This document shows, in pieces, positions 6,839 to 13,573 of a DNA stretch of 13,573 bases. Numbering within the stretch: position 1 is the stretch's first letter; every line of letters begins with the position of its first letter. Under the pieces are notes generated by a model. That model was not told the origin of the DNA. It did not search any database and was given only the letters and a program-made list of their open reading frames with translations. The position numbers were made by a program, and so were the translations under genes. Source of the DNA: Chthoniobacter flavus (GTDB taxonomy: Bacteria; Verrucomicrobiota; Verrucomicrobiia; Chthoniobacterales; DYNR01); NCBI GenBank assembly GCA_020720945.1, contig DYNR01000037.1, positions 1 to 13,573 of the forward strand, read 5' to 3'.

Positions 6839-8401
6839 ATGAAGCCAAACAGTTATTTCATTACGACCGCGATTGATTACACCAATGCGCCCCCGCACAT
6901 CGGGCACGCTTACGAAAAAGTTTTGGCCGATGTCATGGCGAGGCACCAGAGGCAGAGGGGGAAGGAAGTTTTCTTTTTGACTGGGGTTGACCAGCACGGG
7001 CAGAAGGTGCAGCAGGCGGCCGAGAGGGGGGGGATTTCGCCCGCCGAGTTCGCCGAGGCAACGACGCGAAAGTTCGTGGAACTTTGGGAGAAACTCGGGA
7101 TTTCCAACGACGGGTGGGCGGCGACAACTGCGCCGCTGCACCGCAAAACTGTCCAGGCGATTTTGGCGGAACTGCACAGGAAAGGTGATCTTTACAAAGC
7201 GGCGCATTCCGGTTTTTACAGCGTGCGGCAGGAGCAATTTTTGACCGACAAGGAAAGGGGACCCGACGGGCAGTTCGGGCCGGAATGGGGGGAAGTGACG
7301 GAGATTTCCGAAGAGAATTGGTATTTCCGGTTGTCCAAATATCAGCCTTGGTTGCAGGAGTTTGCCGAAAAATATCCCGCGTTTGTTTTCCCGGATTTCC
7401 GGTTGCAGGAATTGCGGAACGCCGTGTCGAGGACGGCGGGAGACCTGTGCATTTCTCGTCCCAAGAGCAGGCTCGCGTGGGGGATCGAACTGCCGTTCGA
7501 CCAAGATTTTGTCACCTATGTCTGGTTTGATGCCCTGATCAATTACATCAGTTTTGCGGGGTATTTGTCAGAAGATGGTGGAGATGCGGCGAAATTTGCC
7601 GAGCGCTGGCCGGCGTTGCATGTGATAGGGAAAGATATTTTGGTTCCCGCGCACGGCATTTATTGGATGTCGATGCTCAAGGCGATCGGTTTTTCCGATG
7701 AGGCGATGCCGCGTTTTTTGGTGCACGGCTACATCAATTTGCAGGGGGCAAAGGTTAGCAAGAGCTTGGGGAACACGGTTGATCCGGGGGGCTTGGCAGA
7801 CCTTTATGGGGCGGATGCGTTGCGCTATTACCTGTCCGCAGACTGCCAGTGCGGGCAAGACATGGAGTTCAGCGAAGAGCGGTTGATGGTCCGGTATAAC
7901 AGCGACTTGGCCAACGGGTTAGGCAACTTGCTCAACCGCACGCTCAACATGGCGAACCGCTATCGTGGCGGGGAGTTGCGTTTGCCAGAAAACGCGCCCG
8001 AAAGCGTTTGTTCGTTGCTTGTAGAAGCGGAGGAGACATGGGGGAAAGTGGCGGTTGCGATGGATTCGTTGCACCCGCATTTGGCGGTTGATGCCGTGGT
8101 GGCTTTGGTGACAAAAGCCAACCGTTTTGCGGAATCCGAAGCCCCTTGGAAACTCGCCAAAGATCCGGGCGAGGCGGAGCGTCTTGATGCTGTTCTTTAC
8201 GCGATGGCGGAGACGGTGTTGCACGCGGCATCCTTGCTTTTTCCTTTTGTTCCGGAAAAATCTTTGGCGGTGGCCGGGCAGCTTAGTTTGCCGTTGCTGG
8301 AGTTTGGAAAAGAGAAAAGCAGGATTCCCGCGGGGCATCGGGTAGGCGAACCAAAGCCCGTTTTCCCGAGGTTAGAGAAGGCAGGAGCGTCCGATGCCTG
8401 A
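6839..8401 (+). CDS. metG: Methionyl-tRNA synthetase
   Basis: This 520-residue cytoplasmic class I synthetase charges initiator and elongator tRNA-Met with methionine. The HIGH signature is at 20-23 ('PPHIGHAYEKVLAD'), the KMSKS loop reads KVSKS at 305-309, and the anticodon-binding helical domain covers about 370-500. The length fits the short MetRS form without the C-terminal tRNA-binding (EMAP/OB) domain. In the connective insert, where many bacterial enzymes carry CxxC zinc knuckles, the sequence around 125-165 is 'SVRQEQFLTDKE...' with no cysteine, so this is a zinc-free version. The start codon has no nearby Shine-Dalgarno sequence and is preceded by the hairpin at 6777-6815. Its last 8 bases overlap the acyltransferase start, which suggests translational coupling. 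Confidence 0.97.
   Translation: MKPNSYFITTAIDYTNAPPHIGHAYEKVLADVMARHQRQRGKEVFFLTGVDQHGQKVQQAAERGGISPAEFAEATTRKFVELWEKLGISNDGWAATTAPLHRKTVQAILAELHRKGDLYKAAHSGFYSVRQEQFLTDKERGPDGQFGPEWGEVTEISEENWYFRLSKYQPWLQEFAEKYPAFVFPDFRLQELRNAVSRTAGDLCISRPKSRLAWGIELPFDQDFVTYVWFDALINYISFAGYLSEDGGDAAKFAERWPALHVIGKDILVPAHGIYWMSMLKAIGFSDEAMPRFLVHGYINLQGAKVSKSLGNTVDPGGLADLYGADALRYYLSADCQCGQDMEFSEERLMVRYNSDLANGLGNLLNRTLNMANRYRGGELRLPENAPESVCSLLVEAEETWGKVAVAMDSLHPHLAVDAVVALVTKANRFAESEAPWKLAKDPGEAERLDAVLYAMAETVLHAASLLFPFVPEKSLAVAGQLSLPLLEFGKEKSRIPAGHRVGEPKPVFPRLEKAGASDA
8383..8387 (+). promoter_or_regulatory. Ribosome binding site for the acyltransferase gene
   Basis: AGGAG lies 6 bases before the ATG at 8394 and inside the end of metG. 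It is the clearest Shine-Dalgarno sequence in the window and fixes that start. Most other starts here lack one. Confidence 0.7.
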
Positions 8402-9401
8402 GGAAGAGAAACCGCTGGGCAGATGGAAGAGGGCGCGCTACCGGGTGGAATATCTCGGTTTGGCTCTCGCCGCGTGGTTGTTGCCAAAGCTTCCTTACGA
8501 TGTTTTGTGGCAGCTTGGGTGTTTTCTCGGGAGGATCGTTTTTGCCTTGGATGCGAGGGGGCGTTCCGTTTCGTTAGAAAACCTGCGGATCGCATTCGGC
8601 GACCGTTATTGCCTTGAAGAAAGGGAGTGCATAGCCCGGGAGTCTTACACTTGTTTCGCCAGGAATATGCTTTGTCTTTTCTGGTCTCCCGCGATCGAGG
8701 CGATGGATGTCGAGTCCGTTAATAACTTGGTGAAAGTCAGTGGGTTAGATAGTGATCCGGCGCACGGAGACCCGAAGAGTCCGGGGGTGTATTTTTTGGG
8801 GCATTTTTCAAATTTCGAGTGGCTTTCTCTGTATAGCGCCCGTTTGGTCAATCCGGGTTTCGTGATTGCGCAAGAGTTTAAGAACCCGGCGTTGAATCCG
8901 ATTTTTGACCGTTTGCGGTCGGGGACCGGGCATCAAATTATATCGAGGAACCGGGCGATCATACGGATGCTCAAGCATTTGCGTTCGGGGGGGAAGGTGG
9001 GGGCTGCCGCGGATTTGAGCGTGGATCCCAAGCAGGGAGGGATACCGATCCGGTGTTTCGGGCTTTGGAGTTCGGGTAGCCCGATGGCGGCGATTTTGGC
9101 TATGCGCGAAAAAGTGCCGCTGTTTTTATCGGAGATTTACCCTGAAGACAACGGGGGGATGCGGATTTTTTATCACGGGCGGTTGAGTTTGCCGGAGGAG
9201 GCTAGCGGGCGGGAGATTTCGCAAGCGTGCTGGGATTGCGCCGAATCGGTCATAAAAAAACACCCCGAATTGTGGCTTTGGAATTACAAGCATTGGAGGT
9301 TTCGCCCGTCTTGGGACGACCCGAAGAAGTATCCGTCTTACTCGAATCCCTCCAAGCGTTTCGATGCCGTTTTGCGGGATGCGGGGATTGAGGGGCCATG
9401 A
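8394..9401 (+). CDS. LpxL/HtrB-family lipid A acyltransferase
   Basis: This 335-residue inner-membrane protein should transfer a secondary acyl chain (typically lauroyl or myristoyl from acyl-ACP) to a lipid A precursor on the cytoplasmic face. A hydrophobic N-terminal region at about 18-52 would anchor it. The catalytic HX4E dyad is His137/Glu142 in 'GHFSNFEW'. Other family landmarks are 'FKNPALNPIFDRLRS' (162-176), 'AADLSVDPKQGGIPIRCFG' (205-223) and the C-terminal 'PELWLWNYKHWRFRP' (291-305). The start overlaps the metG stop by 8 bases and its stop overlaps the next gene by 4 (ATGA), so it is embedded in the operon. LpxL versus LpxM-like specificity cannot be read from the sequence. Its presence implies an LPS-type outer membrane. 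Confidence 0.9.
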   Translation: MPEEEKPLGRWKRARYRVEYLGLALAAWLLPKLPYDVLWQLGCFLGRIVFALDARGRSVSLENLRIAFGDRYCLEERECIARESYTCFARNMLCLFWSPAIEAMDVESVNNLVKVSGLDSDPAHGDPKSPGVYFLGHFSNFEWLSLYSARLVNPGFVIAQEFKNPALNPIFDRLRSGTGHQIISRNRAIIRMLKHLRSGGKVGAAADLSVDPKQGGIPIRCFGLWSSGSPMAAILAMREKVPLFLSEIYPEDNGGMRIFYHGRLSLPEEASGREISQACWDCAESVIKKHPELWLWNYKHWRFRPSWDDPKKYPSYSNPSKRFDAVLRDAGIEGP

Positions 9402-9901
9402 GGGCACCGTTCGATTGGGCGAATTGCGAGGCGGTGGACAGGGCGACGCTTTGTTTTATTGTGCGGGGCGGCGAGATTTTGTTGATCCGGAAAAAAAGGG
9501 GATTGGGAGCGGGGAAAATCAATGGGCCTGGAGGGAGGATTGAAGCTGGGGAAAGTGCGGTTGCCGCCGCGGTGAGGGAAGTGCAAGAAGAGGTCCGAGT
9601 GACACCCTTTGGGCTCGAGATGAAAGGGGAGCTTTTTTTTCGTTTCGTGGATGGTTACAGCATCCATTGCGCCGTGTTTTTTGCGGGAGGTTGCCAAGGG
9701 GAACCCGGAGAGACCGACGAGGCGGTTCCCTTGTGGTATGCGCTCGACGCAATCCCGTATTCGGAAATGTGGGCGGATGATCGCCTTTGGCTTCCTGGAG
9801 CGTTGGAGGGGAAGACTTTCGCTGCATATTTCGAGTTCGATGGGGAGAACCTGTTGCACGGCGAGTTCGTTTGGGGACCCGAGAGGTTTTTTATTCGCTG
9901 A
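9398..9901 (+). CDS. Nudix hydrolase, MTH1 (oxidised purine nucleoside triphosphatase) type
   Basis: This 167-residue cytoplasmic protein should hydrolyse a damaged nucleoside triphosphate to the monophosphate and pyrophosphate. The Nudix box runs from Gly46 through Glu52, Arg60-Glu61 and Glu64-Glu65 to Val68, with Arg67 where Gly is usual. Flanking sequence matches human MTH1 (NUDT1) better than E. coli MutT: 'KKRGLGAGKINGPGG' (32-46) corresponds to MTH1 'KKRGFGAGRWNGFGG', and 'MWADD' (124-128) to MTH1 'MWPDD', whose Trp117, Asp119 and Asp120 hold the oxidised base. The following 'FAAYFEFDGE' also matches. The ATG overlaps the acyltransferase stop (ATGA), with a GAGGGG a few bases upstream. 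The stop is 9 bases before priA. Sanitising 8-oxo-dGTP or 2-hydroxy-dATP is the best guess, based on remembered sequences. Confidence 0.88.
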   Translation: MRAPFDWANCEAVDRATLCFIVRGGEILLIRKKRGLGAGKINGPGGRIEAGESAVAAAVREVQEEVRVTPFGLEMKGELFFRFVDGYSIHCAVFFAGGCQGEPGETDEAVPLWYALDAIPYSEMWADDRLWLPGALEGKTFAAYFEFDGENLLHGEFVWGPERFFIR

Positions 9902-9910
9902 TTTTTTTTC

Positions 9911-12145
9911 ATGCCGCAGACAATCCGAGTTTTGCTCGATAGCGCGTTGGATCGCCCGTTGGATTACAGCGTTCCTATTGCGTTTGAGGGGAGGGTCGGG
10001 GTTGGTTCTAGGGTGCGGGTGCCGTTAAAGAACCGCGTTGTTTTGGGGACGGTGATGGCAGTTTTGGAAAATAGCGAGGTGAAGAACCAAAAGCCGATGG
10101 CGGCACTTCTCGGAGAACGGCCCTTGCTGTCGCCTTCGATTTTGAAATTAGCGAAGTGGATGTCGGCGTATTATCTTTGCCCGGAAGAAGTTGCGTTGCG
10201 TTCCGTTTTGCCGCAAGCGGTGAGAGGGGCGAAAGTTACCCACAAGGAAAAGAAGGCGGTGGAGTTGGCGGTCGAGGTGTCGCCCGAAGAAATCGCGAAG
10301 GTTGCAGCGAGGTCGCCGAAGCAGGCGGCGGTATTGGCGGCGGTGGTGCGAAGCGGGGGGGCGGTCGAAGTGACGGCGCTGGAAGAGGAAGTTGGAGGAG
10401 GGGCGGCATCGGCGGTTGCGGCTTTGGTGAAGAAAAAATTTTTGAGGGAGAAGTTTGTCCGGGTTGGCAGGGATCCGGGGGCGAGCGAAACCTATTTGCC
10501 GAGTTTGCCGTTGGAGTTGAACGGCGAGCAGGCGGCCGCGCTTTCGGCGGTTTGTCGGGCTATTGAAGACCCTGAAAAAGCCAAGCCGATTTTGTTGCAC
10601 GGGGTGACGGGTAGCGGGAAAACGGAAGTTTATTTGCAGGCGGCGGAATATGCGCTCGGAGCGGGGAAAAGCGCGTTGGTGCTGGTCCCAGAAATTTCTT
10701 TGGCGCCGCAGACCGTCGAGCGGTTCAAGAGCCGTTTTTCCGGGAGGCAGGACGAGGTGGCGATTTTGCACAGCCACCTTTCCGAAGGGGAAAGGCACGA
10801 CGAGTGGTTCAAAATTCATTCCGGGAAAGCCCGCGTGGTGATCGGTGCGCGCAGTGCGGTGTTTTCGCCGTTGACGAATCTCGGGATTATCATTGTGGAC
10901 GAAGAGCATGAAGCGTCTTACAAGCAGGAGGAGATGCCGAAATACCACGCGCGCGACCTGGCCGTGATGCGTTCGACCGCCGAGCCGTGCGCGGTTTTGT
11001 TAGGTTCTGCAACTCCTTCTACCGAAAGCTATTGCAACGCGGTTTCCGGGAAATACGAGCTGGTGAACCTGACCGTGCGCGCCGATGAAAGGAACTTGCC
11101 TGTGATCCGGATCCTCGATATGCGGGTGCAGCGCAGGCGGTCTGGGCCGGAGTCACTTTTTTCGCATCCTTTAGAGCAGGCGATCCGCGAGAGGTTGGAG
11201 AAGCGGGAGCAGAGTATTTTGTTTTTGAATCGGCGGGGACATTCGACTTCTCTGATTTGCTCGGTGTGCGGCCATGTTTGCAAGTGCCCGGATTGCAGCG
11301 TTTCGTTGACTTATCACCGCGAGGTGGACCGCGTTCTTTGCCATGTTTGCGGGCATGGGGCGAAAGCGCCCAAGAAGTGTCCGGAGTGTTCCGATCCTTC
11401 GATCCGTTTCAGTGGCGCGGGGACGCAGAAGGTCGAAGAGTTTGTGCGGAGAATTTTTCCGCAGGCGAGGGTGGCGCGGATGGATGCGGATACGATGGGG
11501 AGGAAGGATGCTTACCGGGAAACGCTCGGGAAGTTCAAGGCCGGGGGGATCGATATTTTGATCGGGACCCAGATGATTGCCAAAGGGTTGCATTTTCCCA
11601 ATGTCACTTTGGTCGGGATCGTAAATGCCGATGTCGGTTTGCATGTGCCAGATTTCCGGGCATCCGAGAAGACCTTCCAGCTTTTGACGCAAGTGGCGGG
11701 GAGGGCGGGCAGAGGGGAAGAAGACGGGGAGGTGATGGTGCAGACTTTCACGCCGTTTGCGCCTGCGATCCAGTTTGCAAGGCACCATGATTTCGTCGGG
11801 TTTTGGGAGCAGGAGAGAGAGTTTCGCGAGCAGTTTCAGTATCCGCCGTTTGTCCGCATGATTTTGTTGACCGTCCGTTCGCCGAGGGAAGATTTGGCGG
11901 AGTTTGCCGCGCAGACAATCCGGCGGAGATTGGAAGAAGCCGTCCCGGAAAGGACGATTTTGGGGGAAGTTTGCCCGGCACCGTTGACGAAGGCGAAAGG
12001 CAGTTTTCGCTACCAGATTGCGCTGCGTGCGCCGAAGGATGTCCCGTTGCGGGCGTGCATACGCAAGACGCTGGATCCCAAAAGGTTGCCGATGCCCGAA
12101 GATGTGTTTCTTTCCATCGATGTGGACCCGTATAGCCTTTTGTGA
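9911..12145 (+). CDS. priA: Primosomal protein N' (replication restart helicase PriA)
   Basis: This 744-residue DExH helicase reloads the replisome at collapsed forks. In order: the N-terminal 3'-DNA-end-binding domain (about 1-100, starting 'LDSALDRPLDYSVP'), a winged-helix region (about 110-195), helicase lobe 1 with Walker A 'GVTGSGKT' at 231-238 and DEEH at 330-333, a zinc-binding insert with eight family cysteines (450, 453, 459, 462, 477, 480, 490, 493), lobe 2 with motif VI 'QVAGRAGRG' around 594-602, and the C-terminal domain. Length is normal and all key residues are present. The ATG follows the Nudix stop by 9 bases and is preceded by eight Ts instead of a Shine-Dalgarno sequence. 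It closes the plus-strand operon and converges on the histidine kinase. Confidence 0.97.
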   Translation: MPQTIRVLLDSALDRPLDYSVPIAFEGRVGVGSRVRVPLKNRVVLGTVMAVLENSEVKNQKPMAALLGERPLLSPSILKLAKWMSAYYLCPEEVALRSVLPQAVRGAKVTHKEKKAVELAVEVSPEEIAKVAARSPKQAAVLAAVVRSGGAVEVTALEEEVGGGAASAVAALVKKKFLREKFVRVGRDPGASETYLPSLPLELNGEQAAALSAVCRAIEDPEKAKPILLHGVTGSGKTEVYLQAAEYALGAGKSALVLVPEISLAPQTVERFKSRFSGRQDEVAILHSHLSEGERHDEWFKIHSGKARVVIGARSAVFSPLTNLGIIIVDEEHEASYKQEEMPKYHARDLAVMRSTAEPCAVLLGSATPSTESYCNAVSGKYELVNLTVRADERNLPVIRILDMRVQRRRSGPESLFSHPLEQAIRERLEKREQSILFLNRRGHSTSLICSVCGHVCKCPDCSVSLTYHREVDRVLCHVCGHGAKAPKKCPECSDPSIRFSGAGTQKVEEFVRRIFPQARVARMDADTMGRKDAYRETLGKFKAGGIDILIGTQMIAKGLHFPNVTLVGIVNADVGLHVPDFRASEKTFQLLTQVAGRAGRGEEDGEVMVQTFTPFAPAIQFARHHDFVGFWEQEREFREQFQYPPFVRMILLTVRSPREDLAEFAAQTIRRRLEEAVPERTILGEVCPAPLTKAKGSFRYQIALRAPKDVPLRACIRKTLDPKRLPMPEDVFLSIDVDPYSLL

Positions 12146-12169
12146 ACGCCCTGTCGGCGCGTTTCAAAA
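12138..12169. other. Imperfect hairpin across the two convergent stop codons
   Basis: The stem pairs AACGCC (12145-12150) with GGCG and TT (12156-12159, 12162-12163), with a two-base bulge and loop CTGTC. TTTT (12138-12141) and AAAA (12166-12169) can extend it with a further bulge. The stop codons of priA and the kinase fall inside it. The T and A tracts are on the wrong sides for an intrinsic terminator on either strand, so this is recorded only as a possible RNA 3'-end structure. Confidence 0.3.
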
Positions 12170-13300
12170 AACCTCGATTTTTTGTTCGGAGGGCAGGGAA
12201 ATTTCAAAAACCGTGCCTTCTTCTTCGGAAGAGCGGAAGGATGCGGAGCCCCCCAGAAAGCGTTCGGTCAGCAAGTGGACTCCGTGGGTTCCAAGCCCGC
12301 GGCCTTCGCCTTTGGAGGTGTTGTTTCTTTCGAAAATCCGGAGAGAAATTTCCCGTGGGATCACCCCTTTATTTTTGCACCAGAAAACGACCGTTTCGTT
12401 ATCTCCCGAGCGGCAGCCTAGCTCGACGGAATCGCCGGGGAGGACTGCTTCTAGGGCATTTTTCAAGAGGTTGATCAAAACGCGGCGAAGGGCGGTGGGG
12501 TCTGAAGAGAAGGAGATGTTTTCTTCGCAAGACAGTTTCACCGTTTTTTTTGTTGAGCACGGGAGCCACTCGCAAACGCGGCTGACTTCTTCGAGGATCG
12601 TTTTTGCGTTGATCTGTGAAAAGATGGGGTGGATGTTGCCAGCTTCGGCTGAGAGGAGGAGGCGGTGGCTGCGGATTTCTTCGACGAGCGAGCCGGAGAC
12701 TTGGAGGAGGTCTTTGGCTAAATCGCCCGCTTCCGCCGGTTCCATGCTGATGAGTTCCGAAAGCCCGACGAGGCTACTTGCCGAGTTGAGGAGGTCGTGG
12801 AGAAAGATGTGCTCGATGGCGTTTTTCCTTTTTTCAGCGGCGATATCTTGGGCCATCATCAAGACGAAGTTGCCCGATTCGGATTGGAAGGGGCGAACCA
12901 TCACCCGGAGTTCCATGGTAGAGTCGTGGATGGTGGTGATGGTGCATTCTTTCGTGTTTTTTTTGCCGGTCAGAGCGCACAGGATGGAGTTGACGGCACC
13001 GCAGTCTTGGCAGGCTTTGCCGGTTCCGCAACCTGAGGGAGCGGTTTCTGCATGGCGGCAACCGAGGAGTTCTCCTGGGCGGAAACCCAGGCAAGAAGCG
13101 AGTTCAGCACCTTCGGCGAACATACGGACGGGGAGGTTTGCGAACACGATTTGGCGGTTTTCGTTCAGCACCAAAATCCATTCGGGCACCCCGTCTGCAA
13201 AATCTAAAACGGCGGGGTTTTTGGCTAAAAGCTCTGCTTGGGCAGCAATTTCTGCGAGGTCGGAGCGTTTGGCTGTGGCAAAGAAAGTCTCGGGAAGCAT
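12164..13300 (-). CDS. Soluble PAS-domain sensor histidine kinase with a conserved-looking cysteine cluster
   Basis: This 378-residue protein has no membrane segment and should sense a cytoplasmic signal, autophosphorylate on His168 and pass phosphate to a response regulator that is not in the window. A PAS-like domain covers about 33-155 ('WILVLNENRQIVFAN'). It contains a Cys-rich insert: Cys81, His83, Cys91, Cys97 and Cys100 in a C-x-H...CG...CxxCG pattern, suggesting metal, Fe-S or redox sensing. The H-box is 'FLHDLLNSASSL' (166-177). The N-box has Asn281 ('NLLKNALEA'), and the ATP lid glycines are 'GRGLGTHG' (333-340). The G1 motif is weak ('CKNKGVIP'), a form I recall in some of these kinases. 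I chose the ATG at 13300 because a promoter -10 overlaps the alternative TTG at 13309. It stands alone, convergent with priA. Confidence 0.88.
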   Translation of the reverse strand: MLPETFFATAKRSDLAEIAAQAELLAKNPAVLDFADGVPEWILVLNENRQIVFANLPVRMFAEGAELASCLGFRPGELLGCRHAETAPSGCGTGKACQDCGAVNSILCALTGKKNTKECTITTIHDSTMELRVMVRPFQSESGNFVLMMAQDIAAEKRKNAIEHIFLHDLLNSASSLVGLSELISMEPAEAGDLAKDLLQVSGSLVEEIRSHRLLLSAEAGNIHPIFSQINAKTILEEVSRVCEWLPCSTKKTVKLSCEENISFSSDPTALRRVLINLLKNALEAVLPGDSVELGCRSGDNETVVFWCKNKGVIPREISLRIFERNNTSKGEGRGLGTHGVHLLTERFLGGSASFRSSEEEGTVFEISLPSEQKIEVF

Positions 13301-13308
13301 TTGGGGCA

Positions 13309-13337
13309 ATGCTAGGTCAAAGACGAGATCGTTTCAA
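13309..13337 (-). promoter_or_regulatory. Putative sigma-70 promoter of the histidine kinase gene
   Basis: On the minus strand a -35 box TTGAAA (13332-13337) and a -10 box TAGCAT (13309-13314) are separated by exactly 17 bases. They match consensus at 5 of 6 and 4 of 6 positions. Transcription would begin around 13301-13303, one to three bases before the ATG at 13300, giving a nearly leaderless mRNA; this agrees with the lack of a Shine-Dalgarno sequence. The match is by eye. Confidence 0.45.
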
Positions 13338-13486
13338 CTTAAAAAAAGAGGGTGTTTTTTGTTTGTATTCGGAAGTCGTTGGTCTTGTGTTGGTTGCGTT
13401 ATCTGATTCCGCATTTTTTTGTTGGGTAAAGGGAGTCCGTTTGCGTTTGTCGGAGAGTGTAGATTAGGAGTTTTTTTCTCGGTTGA

Positions 13487-13573
13487 AGGCGGTGTTTGCG
13501 TTTTTGCCTAGCGGATGTGCTGGTGACAAACGATAGTGGACCCGCGCATTTTTCCGCGCTCACGCCGATCCGT
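13487..13573 (+). pseudogene. Fragment of a family 9 glycosyltransferase (ADP-heptose:LPS heptosyltransferase type), 5' part disrupted, runs off the window
   Basis: The last 29 codons encode 'ADVLVTNDSGPAHFSALTP' (codons from 13511), the well-known donor-binding signature of GT9 transferases. This motif sits deep in the C-terminal half of the family, so a gene cannot begin here. In this frame a TGA stands at 13484-13486 and no ATG follows. The adjacent frame encodes 'RLKAVFAFLPS' (13480-13512), which has the right length and pattern to be the preceding helix if two bases were lost near 13513. That frame also meets a TAG at 13465-13467. I see no convincing GT9 sequence further upstream. It is either a decayed gene, a truncated remnant whose 3' end lies beyond the window, or a sequence error at the edge. 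Confidence 0.5.

Noticed and set aside
12018..13406. A 462-codon open frame on the plus strand opposite the histidine kinase and the priA end
   Set aside because: It is antisense to a kinase with full motifs and overlaps the PriA C-terminus. Its translation is Ser/Arg-rich with no recognisable domain.
13138..13467. A 109-codon plus-strand frame reaching into the region before the GT9 fragment
   Set aside because: Its first half is antisense to the kinase, and its second half shows no convincing similarity to a glycosyltransferase N-terminal domain.

Overview
The window reads as chromosomal DNA of a Gram-negative bacterium, most likely a member of the Verrucomicrobiota (PVC group). This placement rests on recall of family-level patterns, not on a search. 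The supporting points are a TPR protein/ExbB/ExbD/ExbD cluster, a one-transmembrane SurA/PpiD-like protein starting with a basic 'LRRNQRW' stretch, a MetRS without zinc-knuckle cysteines, an LpxL-type lipid A acyltransferase, and a family 9 glycosyltransferase fragment with the 'TNDSGPAHF' signature. The DNA is densely coding and moderately GC-rich. I see no insertion sequence, tRNA, rRNA, CRISPR array or prophage gene, and no gap above 300 bases without a gene. The first 64 bases hold nothing I can assign.

Layout. From 65 to 5176 six genes run on the minus strand. In transcription order they are a secreted TPR-like protein, an ExbB/TolQ/MotA-type channel subunit with a signal peptide and a C-terminal zinc ribbon, two ExbD/TolR subunits, GDP-L-fucose synthase (fcl) and an NAD(P)-dependent succinate-semialdehyde dehydrogenase (gabD). 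A 56-base divergent intergenic region separates this set from five plus-strand genes at 5233-12145: a membrane-anchored SurA/PpiD-like folding factor, methionyl-tRNA synthetase (metG), an LpxL/HtrB-type acyltransferase, an MTH1-like Nudix hydrolase and the primosomal helicase PriA. The last four are packed with overlaps or a 9-base gap and probably form an operon. A pyrimidine/purine-tract hairpin sits in the gap just before metG. PriA converges with a soluble PAS histidine kinase (12164-13300, minus strand), with only 18 bases between the stop codons. The kinase has a plausible sigma-70 promoter so close to its start that the transcript would be nearly leaderless. The final 87 bases encode the nucleotide-sugar-binding signature of a family 9 glycosyltransferase, but the preceding sequence is interrupted by a frameshift and stop codons, so this looks like a broken or truncated gene (or a sequence error at the edge).

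How they fit together. The minus-strand genes suggest an envelope energisation module (proton channel plus periplasmic TPR partner), followed by a nucleotide-sugar gene for surface glycans and a metabolic dehydrogenase. The plus-strand genes mix envelope biogenesis (folding factor, lipid A acylation) with translation, nucleotide-pool cleaning and replication restart, a housekeeping combination. Points that deserve a second look are the cytoplasmic zinc ribbon on ExbB, the cysteine-rich PAS domain of the kinase, the metG leader hairpin, the human-MTH1-like substrate pocket of the Nudix protein, the rarity of Shine-Dalgarno sequences, and the glycosyltransferase remnant.
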